Source of the DNA: an uncultured Bacteroidales bacterium
Lineage (GTDB): Bacteria; Bacteroidota; Bacteroidia; Bacteroidales; FEN-979
Direction: 5' to 3'
Assembly: GCA_903877385.1 (NCBI GenBank)
Contig: CAIRDP010000019.1
Coordinates: forward strand, 62,001-126,000
DNA length: 64,000 nt
The position numbers and the translations under genes were made by a program. Positions 16,896-24,946 of this stretch are shown here, piece by piece. The notes beneath the pieces were generated by a model. It worked only from the letters and a program-made list of their open reading frames with translations, was not told where the DNA came from and searched no databases. Position 1 is the first letter of the stretch. Each line of letters begins with the position of its first letter.

Positions 16896-16903
16896 CAAAT
16901 TTA
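16896..16903 (-). promoter_or_regulatory. TAnnTTTG promoter element (TAAATTTG)
   Basis: Minus-strand consensus five bases before the Pmp3-like ATG. It rules out the longer open frame that extends to 16926. Confidence 0.6.
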
Positions 16904-16966
16904 CACATTAGATGCATGAAATCCAAAATGGTTTCAGTCTATCGGCATCCCGGTCTTTTTTTTGTT

Positions 16967-17731
16967 TTATGAGATGCAAAACACCCCTGTTTCTCCGTAC
17001 CTTGAAGCAACAATGATTTTTGTTCCCATAGCCTGCCTGCTGAAATGTTCAAGTACGAGCTGGGGTCGGTTGTTTTCGGCCGAAAGGTGGGAGAGGATAA
17101 GCATTTGCATGCCGGGGCAGCGGCGGCTGGTGAACAAATCCAGGGCCTGGGAATTCGATAAATGCCCCTCCATTCCACTGATGCGGCGTTTGAGGTAAAC
17201 AGGGTAACGGCCGTTTTCGAGCATGTCCTCATCGTAATTGGCTTCAAGGAATGCAGCCTGGCATTGTGAGAAATGCAGGGAAACATTCTCGCAGATCGAA
17301 CCTATGTCGGTAAACACACCGGCAGTGAGGCCGTTAACGCTTACAGTAAAACTATGGGGCTCGCTGGCGTCATGCCATTTGGGAAAGGGATGTATGCTGA
17401 GATCCCCGATCTGAACAGGGATGCCTGAGCTAAAGGAGTGTAAAAGGTGCTGCTCGAGGTATAGCCGGCTGCTCTTATGGGTTGCGGCGGTGATATAAAC
17501 CGGTATGTTATGTTTGCGCGAAAGCACTTCAACGCCCCTAGTATGATCGGTGTGTTCATGGGTAATAAAGATTGCCTTTACAGTATTTACCGACAGCCCA
17601 AGCCGGTCCATCCGCCTTTCGGTTTCACGGCATGATATACCTGCATCGATGAGAACGGCTTCGGTTTCGCTGCCTATATAATAGCAGTTGCCGTTGCTTC
17701 CCGAATTGAGCGAGGCGAGATAGAGTGGCAT
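16967..17731 (-). CDS. YycJ/WalJ-like metallo-beta-lactamase fold hydrolase
   Basis: With the start at 17731 the product is 254 residues and opens with ASLNSGSNGNCYYIGSE, the usual YycJ N-terminus. The metal motif THEHTDHTRG (HxHxDH) is intact, followed by FPKWHDASEP and LSHLSAENN with further His ligands. Relatives are proposed to be nucleases or cell-wall-linked accessory enzymes. A longer start at 17818 adds 29 residues (MKQGHREEFF...) and would sit about 26 bases after a likely transcription start; conservation favours the shorter form. Confidence 0.85.
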   Translation of the reverse strand: MPLYLASLNSGSNGNCYYIGSETEAVLIDAGISCRETERRMDRLGLSVNTVKAIFITHEHTDHTRGVEVLSRKHNIPVYITAATHKSSRLYLEQHLLHSFSSGIPVQIGDLSIHPFPKWHDASEPHSFTVSVNGLTAGVFTDIGSICENVSLHFSQCQAAFLEANYDEDMLENGRYPVYLKRRISGMEGHLSNSQALDLFTSRRCPGMQMLILSHLSAENNRPQLVLEHFSRQAMGTKIIVASRYGETGVFCIS

Positions 17732-17850
17732 GTGCTTAATTTTCAAGGTAATTGATGTATCCCGGGGCCCCTGAAATGCAAAAGCACCGAAAAACTCTTC
17801 CCGGTGCCCCTGCTTCATCTTTATTATAGATTTAATTTCAAACCGAACCG

Positions 17851-17858
17851 CAAAGTTA
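17851..17858 (-). promoter_or_regulatory. TAnnTTTG promoter element (TAACTTTG)
   Basis: Minus-strand consensus for the YycJ-like gene. It implies a leader of roughly 110 bases if translation starts at 17731. Confidence 0.45.
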
Positions 17859-18096
17859 AAGGCATATTACAATAAAGCAAACTTTTTTTATCTTTCAGGA
17901 TAAATATTCTTTCGGGTGAATGGAAATTTTTCGTGCTCAAACCCATGCATGGTAAACTCCCTGTTCTTTTGTTTCGAGCCATGAACGTGGCTCTGAGACG
18001 GTTTTAAGGCAGGTTTTTCTCTGTGATTTTAATCCCTGAAGAATTCTTTATAAAAAATAAATGTTAAAAAAGTTAATAAATGTTAAAATATCTTCT

Positions 18097-18104
18097 TATC
18101 TTTG
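18097..18104 (+). promoter_or_regulatory. TAnnTTTG promoter element (TATCTTTG)
   Basis: Consensus 29 bases before the ATG of the ADS-repeat lipoprotein, after a very AT-rich upstream stretch. Together with the terminator at 18439 it defines a single-gene transcript. Confidence 0.6.
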
Positions 18105-18132
18105 CAGCCGAATTTAAAAAATCACAGAACAA

Positions 18133-18420
18133 ATGAAAAAACTTGCATTAATTTTAGTTATCGGTGCTGTAGCATTCATGACATCATGCGGCCCCAGCGC
18201 AAAAGAAATCGAAGCAAAGAAAGTTGCTGATTCTACCAAAGTAGCTGATTCAATGGCCAAAGTACAGGCTGCACAGCAGAAAATAGCTGATTCAATTGCT
18301 AAGGTTCAGGCTCAGAAAAAAGTAGCTGATTCAATTGCACATCAGGATTCTATCAAGAAACACCTGATTAAGCCGGCAAAGGCAGCTAAACCTGCTCCCA
18401 AGAAAGCTCACAAAAAGTAA
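18133..18420 (+). CDS. Small lipoprotein with Ala-Asp-Ser heptad repeats
   Basis: A 95-residue protein. The lipobox is AFMTSCGPS with Cys19 as the lipidated residue. Residues 26-75 repeat VADSxAKVQ-type units five times (KVADSTK, KVADSMAKV, KIADSIAKV, KVADSIAHQDSI), a pattern expected to form one amphipathic coiled-coil helix. The tail is Lys/Ala/Pro-rich (KPAKAAKPAPKKAHKK) and strongly basic, which could touch peptidoglycan, nucleic acid or lipid phosphate. In layout it recalls Braun-type lipoproteins. It has its own promoter and terminator and an AT-rich leader, so it may be highly expressed. Confidence 0.75.
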   Translation: MKKLALILVIGAVAFMTSCGPSAKEIEAKKVADSTKVADSMAKVQAAQQKIADSIAKVQAQKKVADSIAHQDSIKKHLIKPAKAAKPAPKKAHKK

Positions 18421-18438
18421 TTTTTGTGTAACAACTTC

Positions 18439-18471
18439 AAAAAGAGTCCGGGTGACCGGGCTCTTTTTTTT
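18439..18471 (+). terminator. Rho-independent terminator
   Basis: The stem GAG(T)CCGG / CCGG(G)CTC encloses loop GTGA, is flanked by an A-run and is followed by eight T residues. It starts 19 bases after the stop codon of the small lipoprotein gene. Confidence 0.9.
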
Positions 18472-18621
18472 GGTATAAAATGCGCAATACCGTGTTCTGA
18501 GCCAGCATTGGCAGGAGAAAATGTCACTGATGAATCAATTTATCCGGTTCCTGATTTTCCCTCCATTATAAAAAAATCGTTAAACTTTAGTTAAAATATT
18601 TTGAAAAAAATAAATTCAAAA

Positions 18622-18629
18622 TATTTTTG
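18622..18629 (+). promoter_or_regulatory. TAnnTTTG promoter element (TATTTTTG)
   Basis: Consensus -7 element with TTTG at 18600-18603 as -33 half and 18 bases between, upstream of the gldA ATG at 18654. Probably drives the gldA-gldF-gldG-DUF4340 operon. Confidence 0.6.
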
Positions 18630-18653
18630 CATCCTGAATTTTAAATCAAGCTT

Positions 18654-19586
18654 ATGGAAGTATGTGTCGAAAGCATTTCAAAATCGTACGGGTTCCAGAA
18701 AGCCGTCGATAATATCTCGTTCAGGGTGAACCAGGGCGAGATCGTCGGCTTTCTTGGCCCGAACGGCGCAGGAAAGACAACCACCATGAAAATTATCACC
18801 TGCTTCATGCCTCCCGACGAGGGGAATGTCACGGTTGGAGGAATGTCGGTGGTTACAAACCCCGAGGAGGTTAAAAAGCACATCGGTTACCTGCCCGAGT
18901 CAAACCCTTTGTATAAGGAAATGGCCATCATCGATTACCTGGCCTTTGCGGCTGAGATCCAGGGTGTTCCCAGGGATAAGATCAGGGAACGTATCTTTGG
19001 GATGATACAGGTATGCGGGCTCAAAAGTGAGAAACATAAAAAGATAGGCGAACTTTCGAAAGGCTACCAGCAGCGTGTGGGCCTTGCCCAGGCCATGATC
19101 CATGATCCCGAGGTACTTATACTCGACGAGCCTACCTCGGGCCTCGACCCAAACCAGATCGTTGAGATAAGGGAGCTTATCCGAAGGATTGGCCGTGAAA
19201 AAACCGTGATCATGTGTTCGCATATCCTGGCCGAAGTGGAAGCTACCTGCGACCGTATCGTGATTATCAGCGGGGGCAAACTGGTGGCCGACGGCACTTC
19301 GACATCCCTCAGGAAACAAGCCCAGGGAAAGGAAATTCTGAAGGTCCGCATAGAGGACGGTGACCGCAATGCAATTTATAATGCTCTCAGGGGTATTGAC
19401 AGTGTTGAGCTGGTGGATTTCCTTCCTGACCATACCCAGTCGTTCGAGGTCCAGAGCAAGGCCGGTGCCAACTCCCGCCGTTCTGTCTTTAAACTATGTG
19501 TGGATAACAACTGGGCGCTTACCGAAATGACCCCGGTCGAGCGCAAACTTGAAGAGGTGTTCCGCGATCTTACGATCAACACTTAG
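18654..19586 (+). CDS. gldA: Gliding-type ABC transporter ATP-binding protein GldA
   Basis: A 310-residue ABC ATPase. Walker A is GPNGAGKTT (residues 37-45), the signature is LSKGYQQRVGLAQ, Walker B is VLILDEPTSGLDP and the switch His is in MCSHILAEVE. The C-terminal ~80 residues are the extra domain usual for this branch. With the next two genes it forms the GldAFG transporter, which is required for gliding in Flavobacterium johnsoniae but also occurs in Bacteroidota that do not glide. Sixty-odd bases downstream is the permease gene. Not related to glycerol dehydrogenase, which shares the symbol. Confidence 0.9.
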   Translation: MEVCVESISKSYGFQKAVDNISFRVNQGEIVGFLGPNGAGKTTTMKIITCFMPPDEGNVTVGGMSVVTNPEEVKKHIGYLPESNPLYKEMAIIDYLAFAAEIQGVPRDKIRERIFGMIQVCGLKSEKHKKIGELSKGYQQRVGLAQAMIHDPEVLILDEPTSGLDPNQIVEIRELIRRIGREKTVIMCSHILAEVEATCDRIVIISGGKLVADGTSTSLRKQAQGKEILKVRIEDGDRNAIYNALRGIDSVELVDFLPDHTQSFEVQSKAGANSRRSVFKLCVDNNWALTEMTPVERKLEEVFRDLTINT

Positions 19587-19640
19587 TGAGAACAAAAAAC
19601 GGATACTCATCCGCAGTCAAAAAACAGAAAAATTTCAGGT

Positions 19641-20366
19641 ATGAATAAAATATGGATTATCACTAAACGGGAACTGAGGTCGTTCTTCAATTCGCTGATG
19701 GCCTATGTGATGATAGTGCTTTTTTTGGGATTCAGCGGCTTCTTTACATGGATCTTCGGGAATGATATTTTCCTTGTGAACCAGGCCAGCCTTCAGTCTT
19801 TTTTCGGGATCGCTTTCTGGTCCCTGTTTTTCTTCATCCCCGCGGTTACCATGGGTTTGCTTGCGGATGAGCGTAAAAGCGGGACCATAGAGCTCCTCGT
19901 GACCAAGCCGGTGAGCGACTGGCAGATCGTTATAGGCAAATTCCTTGCCGCTTTCCTTCTGATCTGCATCACCCTCGCCCTTACGTTTCCGTATTATATT
20001 TCGGTGGCCGGCATAGGGAAGATCGACCATGGGGCAGTATGGATGGGTTACCTGGGGCTGCTTTTCATGAGCGCATGTTACATCAGCATAGGGCTTTTTG
20101 CCAGCAGTATCACGGGGAACCAGATCGTTGCCTTTCTCATCGCACTGTTCATAGGGATATTTTTCCAGCTGGTGTTCGGGCTTATCGGGAGCGGCTCCCT
20201 GGGTTTGTTCGGGGGCCTAATGAATTACCTGAGTATAGGGACCCACTTTGAAAGCATGGCCAGGGGAGTGATTGACTCGAAAGATGTCATTTTCTTCCTC
20301 TCTATCATATTCCTCGGCCTTACCGGAACTGAACTTGCACTTTCAAAACGTAACCTTTTCAATTAA
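19641..20366 (+). CDS. gldF: ABC transporter permease GldF
   Basis: A 241-residue inner-membrane protein with about six helices (for example YVMIVLFLGFSGFFTWIF, LAAFLLICITLALTFPYYI and IVAFLIALFIGIFFQLVFGL). The segment LLADERKSGTIELLVTKPVSDWQ is the conserved cytoplasmic coupling loop of ABC-2 type permeases. Family, length and gene order identify it as GldF. It is followed after nine bases by gldG. Confidence 0.9.
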   Translation: MNKIWIITKRELRSFFNSLMAYVMIVLFLGFSGFFTWIFGNDIFLVNQASLQSFFGIAFWSLFFFIPAVTMGLLADERKSGTIELLVTKPVSDWQIVIGKFLAAFLLICITLALTFPYYISVAGIGKIDHGAVWMGYLGLLFMSACYISIGLFASSITGNQIVAFLIALFIGIFFQLVFGLIGSGSLGLFGGLMNYLSIGTHFESMARGVIDSKDVIFFLSIIFLGLTGTELALSKRNLFN

Positions 20367-20375
20367 TCCAAGGGT

Positions 20376-21896
20376 ATGAAAAAAGGAAAATCAATCACAG
20401 CTTATATTCTCCTGGTCATAGGGATTGTCGTACTCGCAAATATCGTGTCGGACCGTTTTTTTGTAAGGCTGGATTTCACGGCCGACAAGCGGTACACTCT
20501 TGGGGAAGCCACCAGGAACATTCTTAGCTCTCTCAAGCAGCCTGTCACCGTTACAGCCTATATCAGCGGGGAACTGCCTCCTGATTTTGCACGGCTGCGC
20601 AGGGATTTCAAAGATGAACTTACCGAATATTCCAACCGTTCGGGCGGCAAAGTGATGTTCGAATTCATCAACCCGAACAAGGATGAGCAAACCGAGCAGA
20701 AAGCCATGCAGGAAGGCGTACAGCCGGTCCTCATCAACGTAAGGGAGAAAGACCAGGTGAAACAGCAGAAAGCCTACCTGGGGGCTGTGGTGCATTATGG
20801 CGACAAAAAAGAGGTGATCCCTTTCATTCAGCCTGGGGCTGCGATGGAATACAGCCTATCGACCAGCATCAAGAAAATGACCATTGAGGACAAGCCTAAA
20901 CTGGGGTTCTTACAGGGTCATGGAGAGCCTGACCCGAATTCGGTGATCCAGGCCTGGCAGGCTCTTTCGGTGCTTTATGATGTTGAACCCGTTAAGCTCG
21001 GCGATTCGGCCCTTGACCTGAATAAATATAAAACCCTGGTATGGGTCGCCCCAAAGGATTCTGTGCCTGCCCTTCAATTTGCGAAACTTGATTATTTCCT
21101 CTCGAACGGGAGGAATATCTATATTGCCATGAACCGTGTTGAAGGCAACCTTCAGACTGCCTCAGGAACCGAGATCAGGACGGGGATCGAGAAATGGCTG
21201 GCAGGGAAGGGCCTGAGGGTGAACCCCGACTTTATTGTTGACCAGAGTTGCGGAAGTGTGATGGTGAACCAGCAGCAGGGAGGGATGAGTTTCCAGACCA
21301 GCATGCAGTTCCCATACCTCCCCCTGCTGACAAAATTCCCTGAAAGCCCGGTTACCAAGGGTTTGACTTCGGTTATACTTCAGTTTGCCAGTTCCATGGA
21401 TTATTCGGCCCTGAACAAAGATGTGACGTTTACGCCTGTTGCAACCTCATCTGAAAAGTCCGGGGCTGAACCTGCCCCCCTGTACTTTAACATTTCTAGA
21501 AACTGGCAGCAGAAGGATTTTTCACGCTCCAACATCGTTGTTGCAGGTGTTTTAAGCGGGAAACTCTCGGGGAATGCAAATTCGAAAATACTGGTGGTTT
21601 CCGACGGGGATTTCCCTATCAACGGCGAAGGACAGCAGGCAAGGCAGATCCCTCCCGACAACCTGAATTTCTTTGTGAACGGTGTGGATTGGCTTTCGGA
21701 TGATACGGGCCTGATTGACCTGAGGGCAAAAGAAGTCAGTTCAAGGCCGCTTGACCAGATGGAGGACGGGAAAAAAGCGTTTATCAAATACCTGAATTTC
21801 CTGCTTCCCCTTCTTATCATTGTAGGCTACGGTTTTTTTAACTGGCAGTACCGCCGCAACCTCAGGATGAAAAGAATGAACGAAAATTATATTTAA
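20376..21896 (+). CDS. gldG: Gliding ABC transporter accessory protein GldG
   Basis: A 506-residue protein anchored at both ends: an N-terminal helix (ITAYILLVIGIVVLANIVSD) and a C-terminal helix near residue 475 (LPLLIIVGYGFFNW). The large periplasmic part carries the GldG/ABC-type-uncharacterised region (RFFVRLDFTADKRYTLGEAT at the start; FLQGHGEPDPNSVIQ; SNGRNIYIAMNRVEGNLQ). The stop codon TAA is supplied by the left edge of the 75-bp repeat at 21892. GldG is expected to complex with GldF and GldA; the transported substrate is not established. Confidence 0.9.
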   Translation: MKKGKSITAYILLVIGIVVLANIVSDRFFVRLDFTADKRYTLGEATRNILSSLKQPVTVTAYISGELPPDFARLRRDFKDELTEYSNRSGGKVMFEFINPNKDEQTEQKAMQEGVQPVLINVREKDQVKQQKAYLGAVVHYGDKKEVIPFIQPGAAMEYSLSTSIKKMTIEDKPKLGFLQGHGEPDPNSVIQAWQALSVLYDVEPVKLGDSALDLNKYKTLVWVAPKDSVPALQFAKLDYFLSNGRNIYIAMNRVEGNLQTASGTEIRTGIEKWLAGKGLRVNPDFIVDQSCGSVMVNQQQGGMSFQTSMQFPYLPLLTKFPESPVTKGLTSVILQFASSMDYSALNKDVTFTPVATSSEKSGAEPAPLYFNISRNWQQKDFSRSNIVVAGVLSGKLSGNANSKILVVSDGDFPINGEGQQARQIPPDNLNFFVNGVDWLSDDTGLIDLRAKEVSSRPLDQMEDGKKAFIKYLNFLLPLLIIVGYGFFNWQYRRNLRMKRMNENYI

Positions 21897-21966
21897 TCAC
21901 TCCCGGTAAATTCCCCGCCCCTCAGGCGCGCAACCCGGGTCCATGGCTATGCCCTGGGGTTAATAC
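21892..21966. repeat. 75-bp dispersed repeat, copy B (TTAA-bounded, hairpin-rich)
   Basis: Second copy of the element at 9077-9151, same orientation, differing at six positions by my count. TTAA lies at 21893-21896 and 21960-21963. The left TTAA is also the stop of gldG. The terminal hairpin is slightly imperfect here (CCATGGC against GCCCTGG). It fills the gldG-DUF4340 spacer, ending ten bases before the next ATG. Confidence 0.85.
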
Positions 21967-21975
21967 GGATGTATT

Positions 21976-22983
21976 ATGAAGAACATGAAAAACAGCACCC
22001 TTCTTATTATTTTCGGCGTCCTTGCATTGATCGTTTTTTTATTTTTCTTTTATGACAGTAAAAGAGGGGAGAGGAGTTTTCGCTCCGAACTATTTACCAT
22101 CGACTCGGCCAGGGTGAGCCGGTTTACGATTTATCCCAAAAACAGGAACGGCCAGGCCCTTGTACTTTCAGGCTCGGGCAGTGACTGGAAGATATCGGGC
22201 GGAAGCAAATCCTGGGTAGCCGATACTGCCATACCCCGGCGCCTGATCAGTTCTTTGCTGCGCGCTAAACCCGAAGGGGTTGCGGGTACCGATAAACCTT
22301 CATGGAAGGATTTTGGGGTTACCGATACCTCATCCATACGGGTTGTGGTGGAGCAGGGCAAGGATGTGGCTGCCGACTTCAGGGTGGGGACGATATCCTA
22401 CAGCCAGGGCGGGCGAAATTCATACGGACGCCAGGGCATAAGCGTTAAATCGCATTTGCGTGTTGCCGGTGACGAGAGGGTGTATGTTGTGGACGGTTTC
22501 CTTTCAATGGCTTTCAGGGACGATGTTGCGGCTTACCGGGTAAAACAGTTGTGCCGTTTTGACAGGAACCAGGTGAACAAACTTACCCTGATTTATCCCG
22601 GGGACTCTTCCTTTGTACTCCGGAAGCAGGAAAATAAATGGGTTATTAACGGTAAACCTGTCGATTCAGTAGCCACGGCAAATTATCTTAACAGCCTCGC
22701 CTACCTTTCGAACAGCGAATTTGCCGATGAAAACGAGATCCCGGTGACTTATTCCCATACCCTCAGGATTGAAGGGACGAACATCCCTGCAATTGAGCTC
22801 CAGGGTACGGCCAATGAAGCTTCAAGGAAATATTTCGTTAAATCGAACATGAATTCTTCGGCGGTATTCGGTGGTGCGAATTCCTCATTGTTCAGGATGG
22901 TATTTCCCTCCAAAGAAAAATTCCGGAACCCTAAGCCCAAAGCCCAAAATACCGGGAAGGGCAAACCTGCAAAAAAGAAATAG
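21976..22983 (+). CDS. DUF4340 domain protein
   Basis: A 335-residue protein with one N-terminal helix (LLIIFGVLALIVFLFFFY) and a periplasmic remainder. LFTIDSARVSRFTIYPKN followed by SSDWKISGG-like and KPSWKDFGVTDTSSIRVVV segments fits DUF4340, a beta-rich repeat domain often encoded next to GldG-type ABC transporters. The tail is Lys-rich (GKGKPAKKK). It completes the operon after gldA, gldF and gldG and is best read as an accessory subunit of that transporter. A second ATG three codons in is also possible. Confidence 0.82.
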   Translation: MKNMKNSTLLIIFGVLALIVFLFFFYDSKRGERSFRSELFTIDSARVSRFTIYPKNRNGQALVLSGSGSDWKISGGSKSWVADTAIPRRLISSLLRAKPEGVAGTDKPSWKDFGVTDTSSIRVVVEQGKDVAADFRVGTISYSQGGRNSYGRQGISVKSHLRVAGDERVYVVDGFLSMAFRDDVAAYRVKQLCRFDRNQVNKLTLIYPGDSSFVLRKQENKWVINGKPVDSVATANYLNSLAYLSNSEFADENEIPVTYSHTLRIEGTNIPAIELQGTANEASRKYFVKSNMNSSAVFGGANSSLFRMVFPSKEKFRNPKPKAQNTGKGKPAKKK

Positions 22984-23000
22984 GATCGGGGCCGGCAGTT

Positions 23001-23552
23001 TTATTTCAGCTTCTCGAGGTTGACTTCAACAGTGATCTCTACCGATTTGGAGATGTTGTTTGCCACGGCTCCTGGGATTTTTATGTTGTAATCGGAAAGC
23101 AGTATGCTGAACTTTGCACTCCCTGTAATTTTATCGGATTTAACTTCAAAACTTCCCTTTGTTTTAGCATTCTGGGTCACCCCGTGAAGTGTTAGTTTGC
23201 CTTCGACCATGGCGTCGTACACACCGTTCTTTGCAATGTTGACATCTTTGATGTTGGTGACTTTGCCTGTAAACAAAGCGTTAGGAAATTTATCGGATTC
23301 CACGTAATTTTCGTTAAAATGCTCCTGCATCAGGGCTTTTTCAAATTCAAAGGATTTCATAAGTACCTTGAATACAAAATCCCCGCTTGCGGCATCCAGC
23401 CCTGCATTTACCTGGTGGTTGTGGGCTTCTATCTTTTCGAGCGAGCCTTCGGAATAGAATTTTATATGGCCTGTTTTGGTGATGAATTTCTGGGCATTGG
23501 CGGCGAACGAAACGAACGCCAGGCAAAAGACTAAGATGATCAGCTTTTTCAT
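23001..23552 (-). CDS. YceI family protein
   Basis: A 183-residue exported protein: signal peptide residues 1-20 (ending FAANA), then the YceI lipocalin-like fold with KTGHIKFYSEGSLEKIEAHN, FNENYVESDKFPNALFTGKV, GKLTLHGVTQNAKTKG and FSILLSDYNIKIPGAV. YceI proteins bind long isoprenoid chains such as quinones and act in the periplasm. It is last in a minus-strand run of five genes with two haem lipoproteins, a barrel and an OB-fold protein. The context suggests a lipid or quinone carrier for an envelope redox process (inference). Confidence 0.9.
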   Translation of the reverse strand: MKKLIILVFCLAFVSFAANAQKFITKTGHIKFYSEGSLEKIEAHNHQVNAGLDAASGDFVFKVLMKSFEFEKALMQEHFNENYVESDKFPNALFTGKVTNIKDVNIAKNGVYDAMVEGKLTLHGVTQNAKTKGSFEVKSDKITGSAKFSILLSDYNIKIPGAVANNISKSVEITVEVNLEKLK

Positions 23553-23568
23553 GGTTTGGATTTGGTTG

Positions 23569-24003
23569 CTATTTTACAATTGAACATTTATCAAGTATTA
23601 CATCGGTGTCGTTAAACCCGGTGCAGTATCCTTTAAGACTGATTTCCTGCCCGGCAGTGAGTTTCCCGGCATGACCGGCATACTTTTGCAACATGGTACA
23701 ACGCAATCCTTCGTCGCCGAACATTCCCTGGTTGAATACCAAAACACAGACAGTAAGCGAATCGGTGGTTTCAACTTTCGAGAGCTTCCCCTTGATTGCA
23801 ATTACTTTCCCATTGTATTTGGTCCCGGCCGTTGTTTTATCAGTGGTAAATGATTTGTATAGGTCGGCTGCAGCCAGGGTGTAATCGGCATCCATCTTCT
23901 CAAAATCGGGATGGGGTTTGTTGTAAAGGAAATGAAACACCAGCAATCCACCGATCAGTCCGATAACCAACAGCGCCAAAATGATTTTAACCCAGCTTTT
24001 CAT
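23569..24003 (-). CDS. Membrane-anchored OB-fold (tRNA_anti-like) protein
   Basis: A 144-residue protein with one N-terminal helix (VKIILALLVIGLIGGLLVFHFLY) and an extracytoplasmic OB-fold domain of the tRNA_anti-like type. Markers are DLYKSFTTDKTTAGTKYNGK, VIAIKGKLSKVETTDS and GQEISLKGYCTGFNDTDVIL. Cys100 and Cys131 could form a disulfide. Despite the family name nothing here suggests RNA binding; such OB domains in the periplasm often bind small ligands or proteins. Sixteen bases separate it from yceI. Confidence 0.82.
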   Translation of the reverse strand: MKSWVKIILALLVIGLIGGLLVFHFLYNKPHPDFEKMDADYTLAAADLYKSFTTDKTTAGTKYNGKVIAIKGKLSKVETTDSLTVCVLVFNQGMFGDEGLRCTMLQKYAGHAGKLTAGQEISLKGYCTGFNDTDVILDKCSIVK

Positions 24004-24024
24004 GTTTTCTTATTTAAGTAAGCT

Positions 24025-24936
24025 TTATTTCTTTTTCCTGAATTCCTTTGGTTTTACAACGGTAAATATCCTCGAAATATTGAATCCAAGGAAAATATCC
24101 CCGTTTTGCCATTTACCTGTAGTTTGAGTAATGAGGCTTTCGGTGTTTTCGCCCATGGCGTTGGTAAGGAAGATCTGGAACACATGCCCCCCGGTTTCTA
24201 TATCAACCCCGACTGATAAAGCGCTGGTGGCCGGAGTCGACCTGATCTGCTTCGGGATAAGGTAATAATATTCGGCGTTGATGGCAACACGCTGGCTGAT
24301 CTTAAACCGGGCCCCTGCTCCAACCGAGAAAATGTTATTATGGTCTTCGGGAGTGGGCACAAGGTTGACGTGCACATAGGTAGGCATGATCTGCAATGAA
24401 AACCTCTGGCCGAATTTCCTTGCCAGAATAACCTGGGTGGCATATGACATCCTTGAAGTGAAATAATTCTTACGGGTGGGATCAGCCCATTTGGTGGTAT
24501 AAATGGATGTGCTCCCGAGAATAGTCAGGGTGAAAGGCATCCTTCTTGCACCTTTGCTTTGCCTCAATACCTTGAAGTTAAGAAAGCCGTCCCAGGTGTT
24601 CTGAAGGGTGTTCAATCCAACACCAAAGCCCAGCCACTTTGTTGCCCCATACTCAAGGCCTAAACGGACCTGGGCCTGCTTTAATCCGAACAGGTTGTCA
24701 TAGCCGGTATTTATTGCCCCGAAATGATGTGAAAATATAAAAAGGAGGTCGCCTGTTCCGGGAATCTCGCAGGAATGTCCAACAACCACCCTGGTGGCTT
24801 TGAATGTGGCGGAAGTATAATCGATAACGGGCTTTGCCTCCTGGTTGAGAAGGTTCATCATGTCGTCCTGTGCATTGGCCCTAATGCTTATCATTGCCAG
24901 GAATATCAAAACGGATAGCTGTATGCTCTTTTTCAT
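24025..24936 (-). CDS. DUF5777-type outer-membrane beta-barrel protein
   Basis: A 303-residue protein with a signal peptide (residues 1-22, ending IRANA) and a barrel built of alternating strands (for example LRLGLEYGATKWLGFGVGLN written across the turn, and AINAEYYYLIPKQIRS). GHSCEIPGTGDLLFIFSHHFG and the C-terminal NGDIFLGFNISRIFTV match the DUF5777 barrel as I know it. It sits directly after two haem lipoprotein genes and before the OB and YceI genes. A barrel next to haem lipoproteins invites comparison with porin-cytochrome conduits, which is a hypothesis. Confidence 0.8.
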   Translation of the reverse strand: MKKSIQLSVLIFLAMISIRANAQDDMMNLLNQEAKPVIDYTSATFKATRVVVGHSCEIPGTGDLLFIFSHHFGAINTGYDNLFGLKQAQVRLGLEYGATKWLGFGVGLNTLQNTWDGFLNFKVLRQSKGARRMPFTLTILGSTSIYTTKWADPTRKNYFTSRMSYATQVILARKFGQRFSLQIMPTYVHVNLVPTPEDHNNIFSVGAGARFKISQRVAINAEYYYLIPKQIRSTPATSALSVGVDIETGGHVFQIFLTNAMGENTESLITQTTGKWQNGDIFLGFNISRIFTVVKPKEFRKKK

Positions 24937-24946
24937 CTATGTGTTT

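Larger units (their letters stand above)
17732..18132. other. Intergenic region with promoter elements and two hairpins
   Basis: About 400 bases without a convincing gene. Two hairpins are visible: GCACCG/CGGTGC (17784-17807), which would lie in the leader of the YycJ-like gene, and GAGCCA/TGGCTC (17976-17993), with no T-tract after either. From 18045 on it is very AT-rich and repeats TAATAAATGTTAAAA-like words before the 18133 gene. Confidence 0.55.

Noticed and set aside
16891-16926. Longer N-terminus for the Pmp3-like protein
   Set aside because: The promoter element at 16896-16903 lies inside it, and family members start at the shorter position.
18654-19586. Reading gldA as glycerol dehydrogenase
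   Set aside because: The protein is an ABC ATPase with Walker motifs; the glycerol dehydrogenase-like gene is the separate one at 15601-16713.
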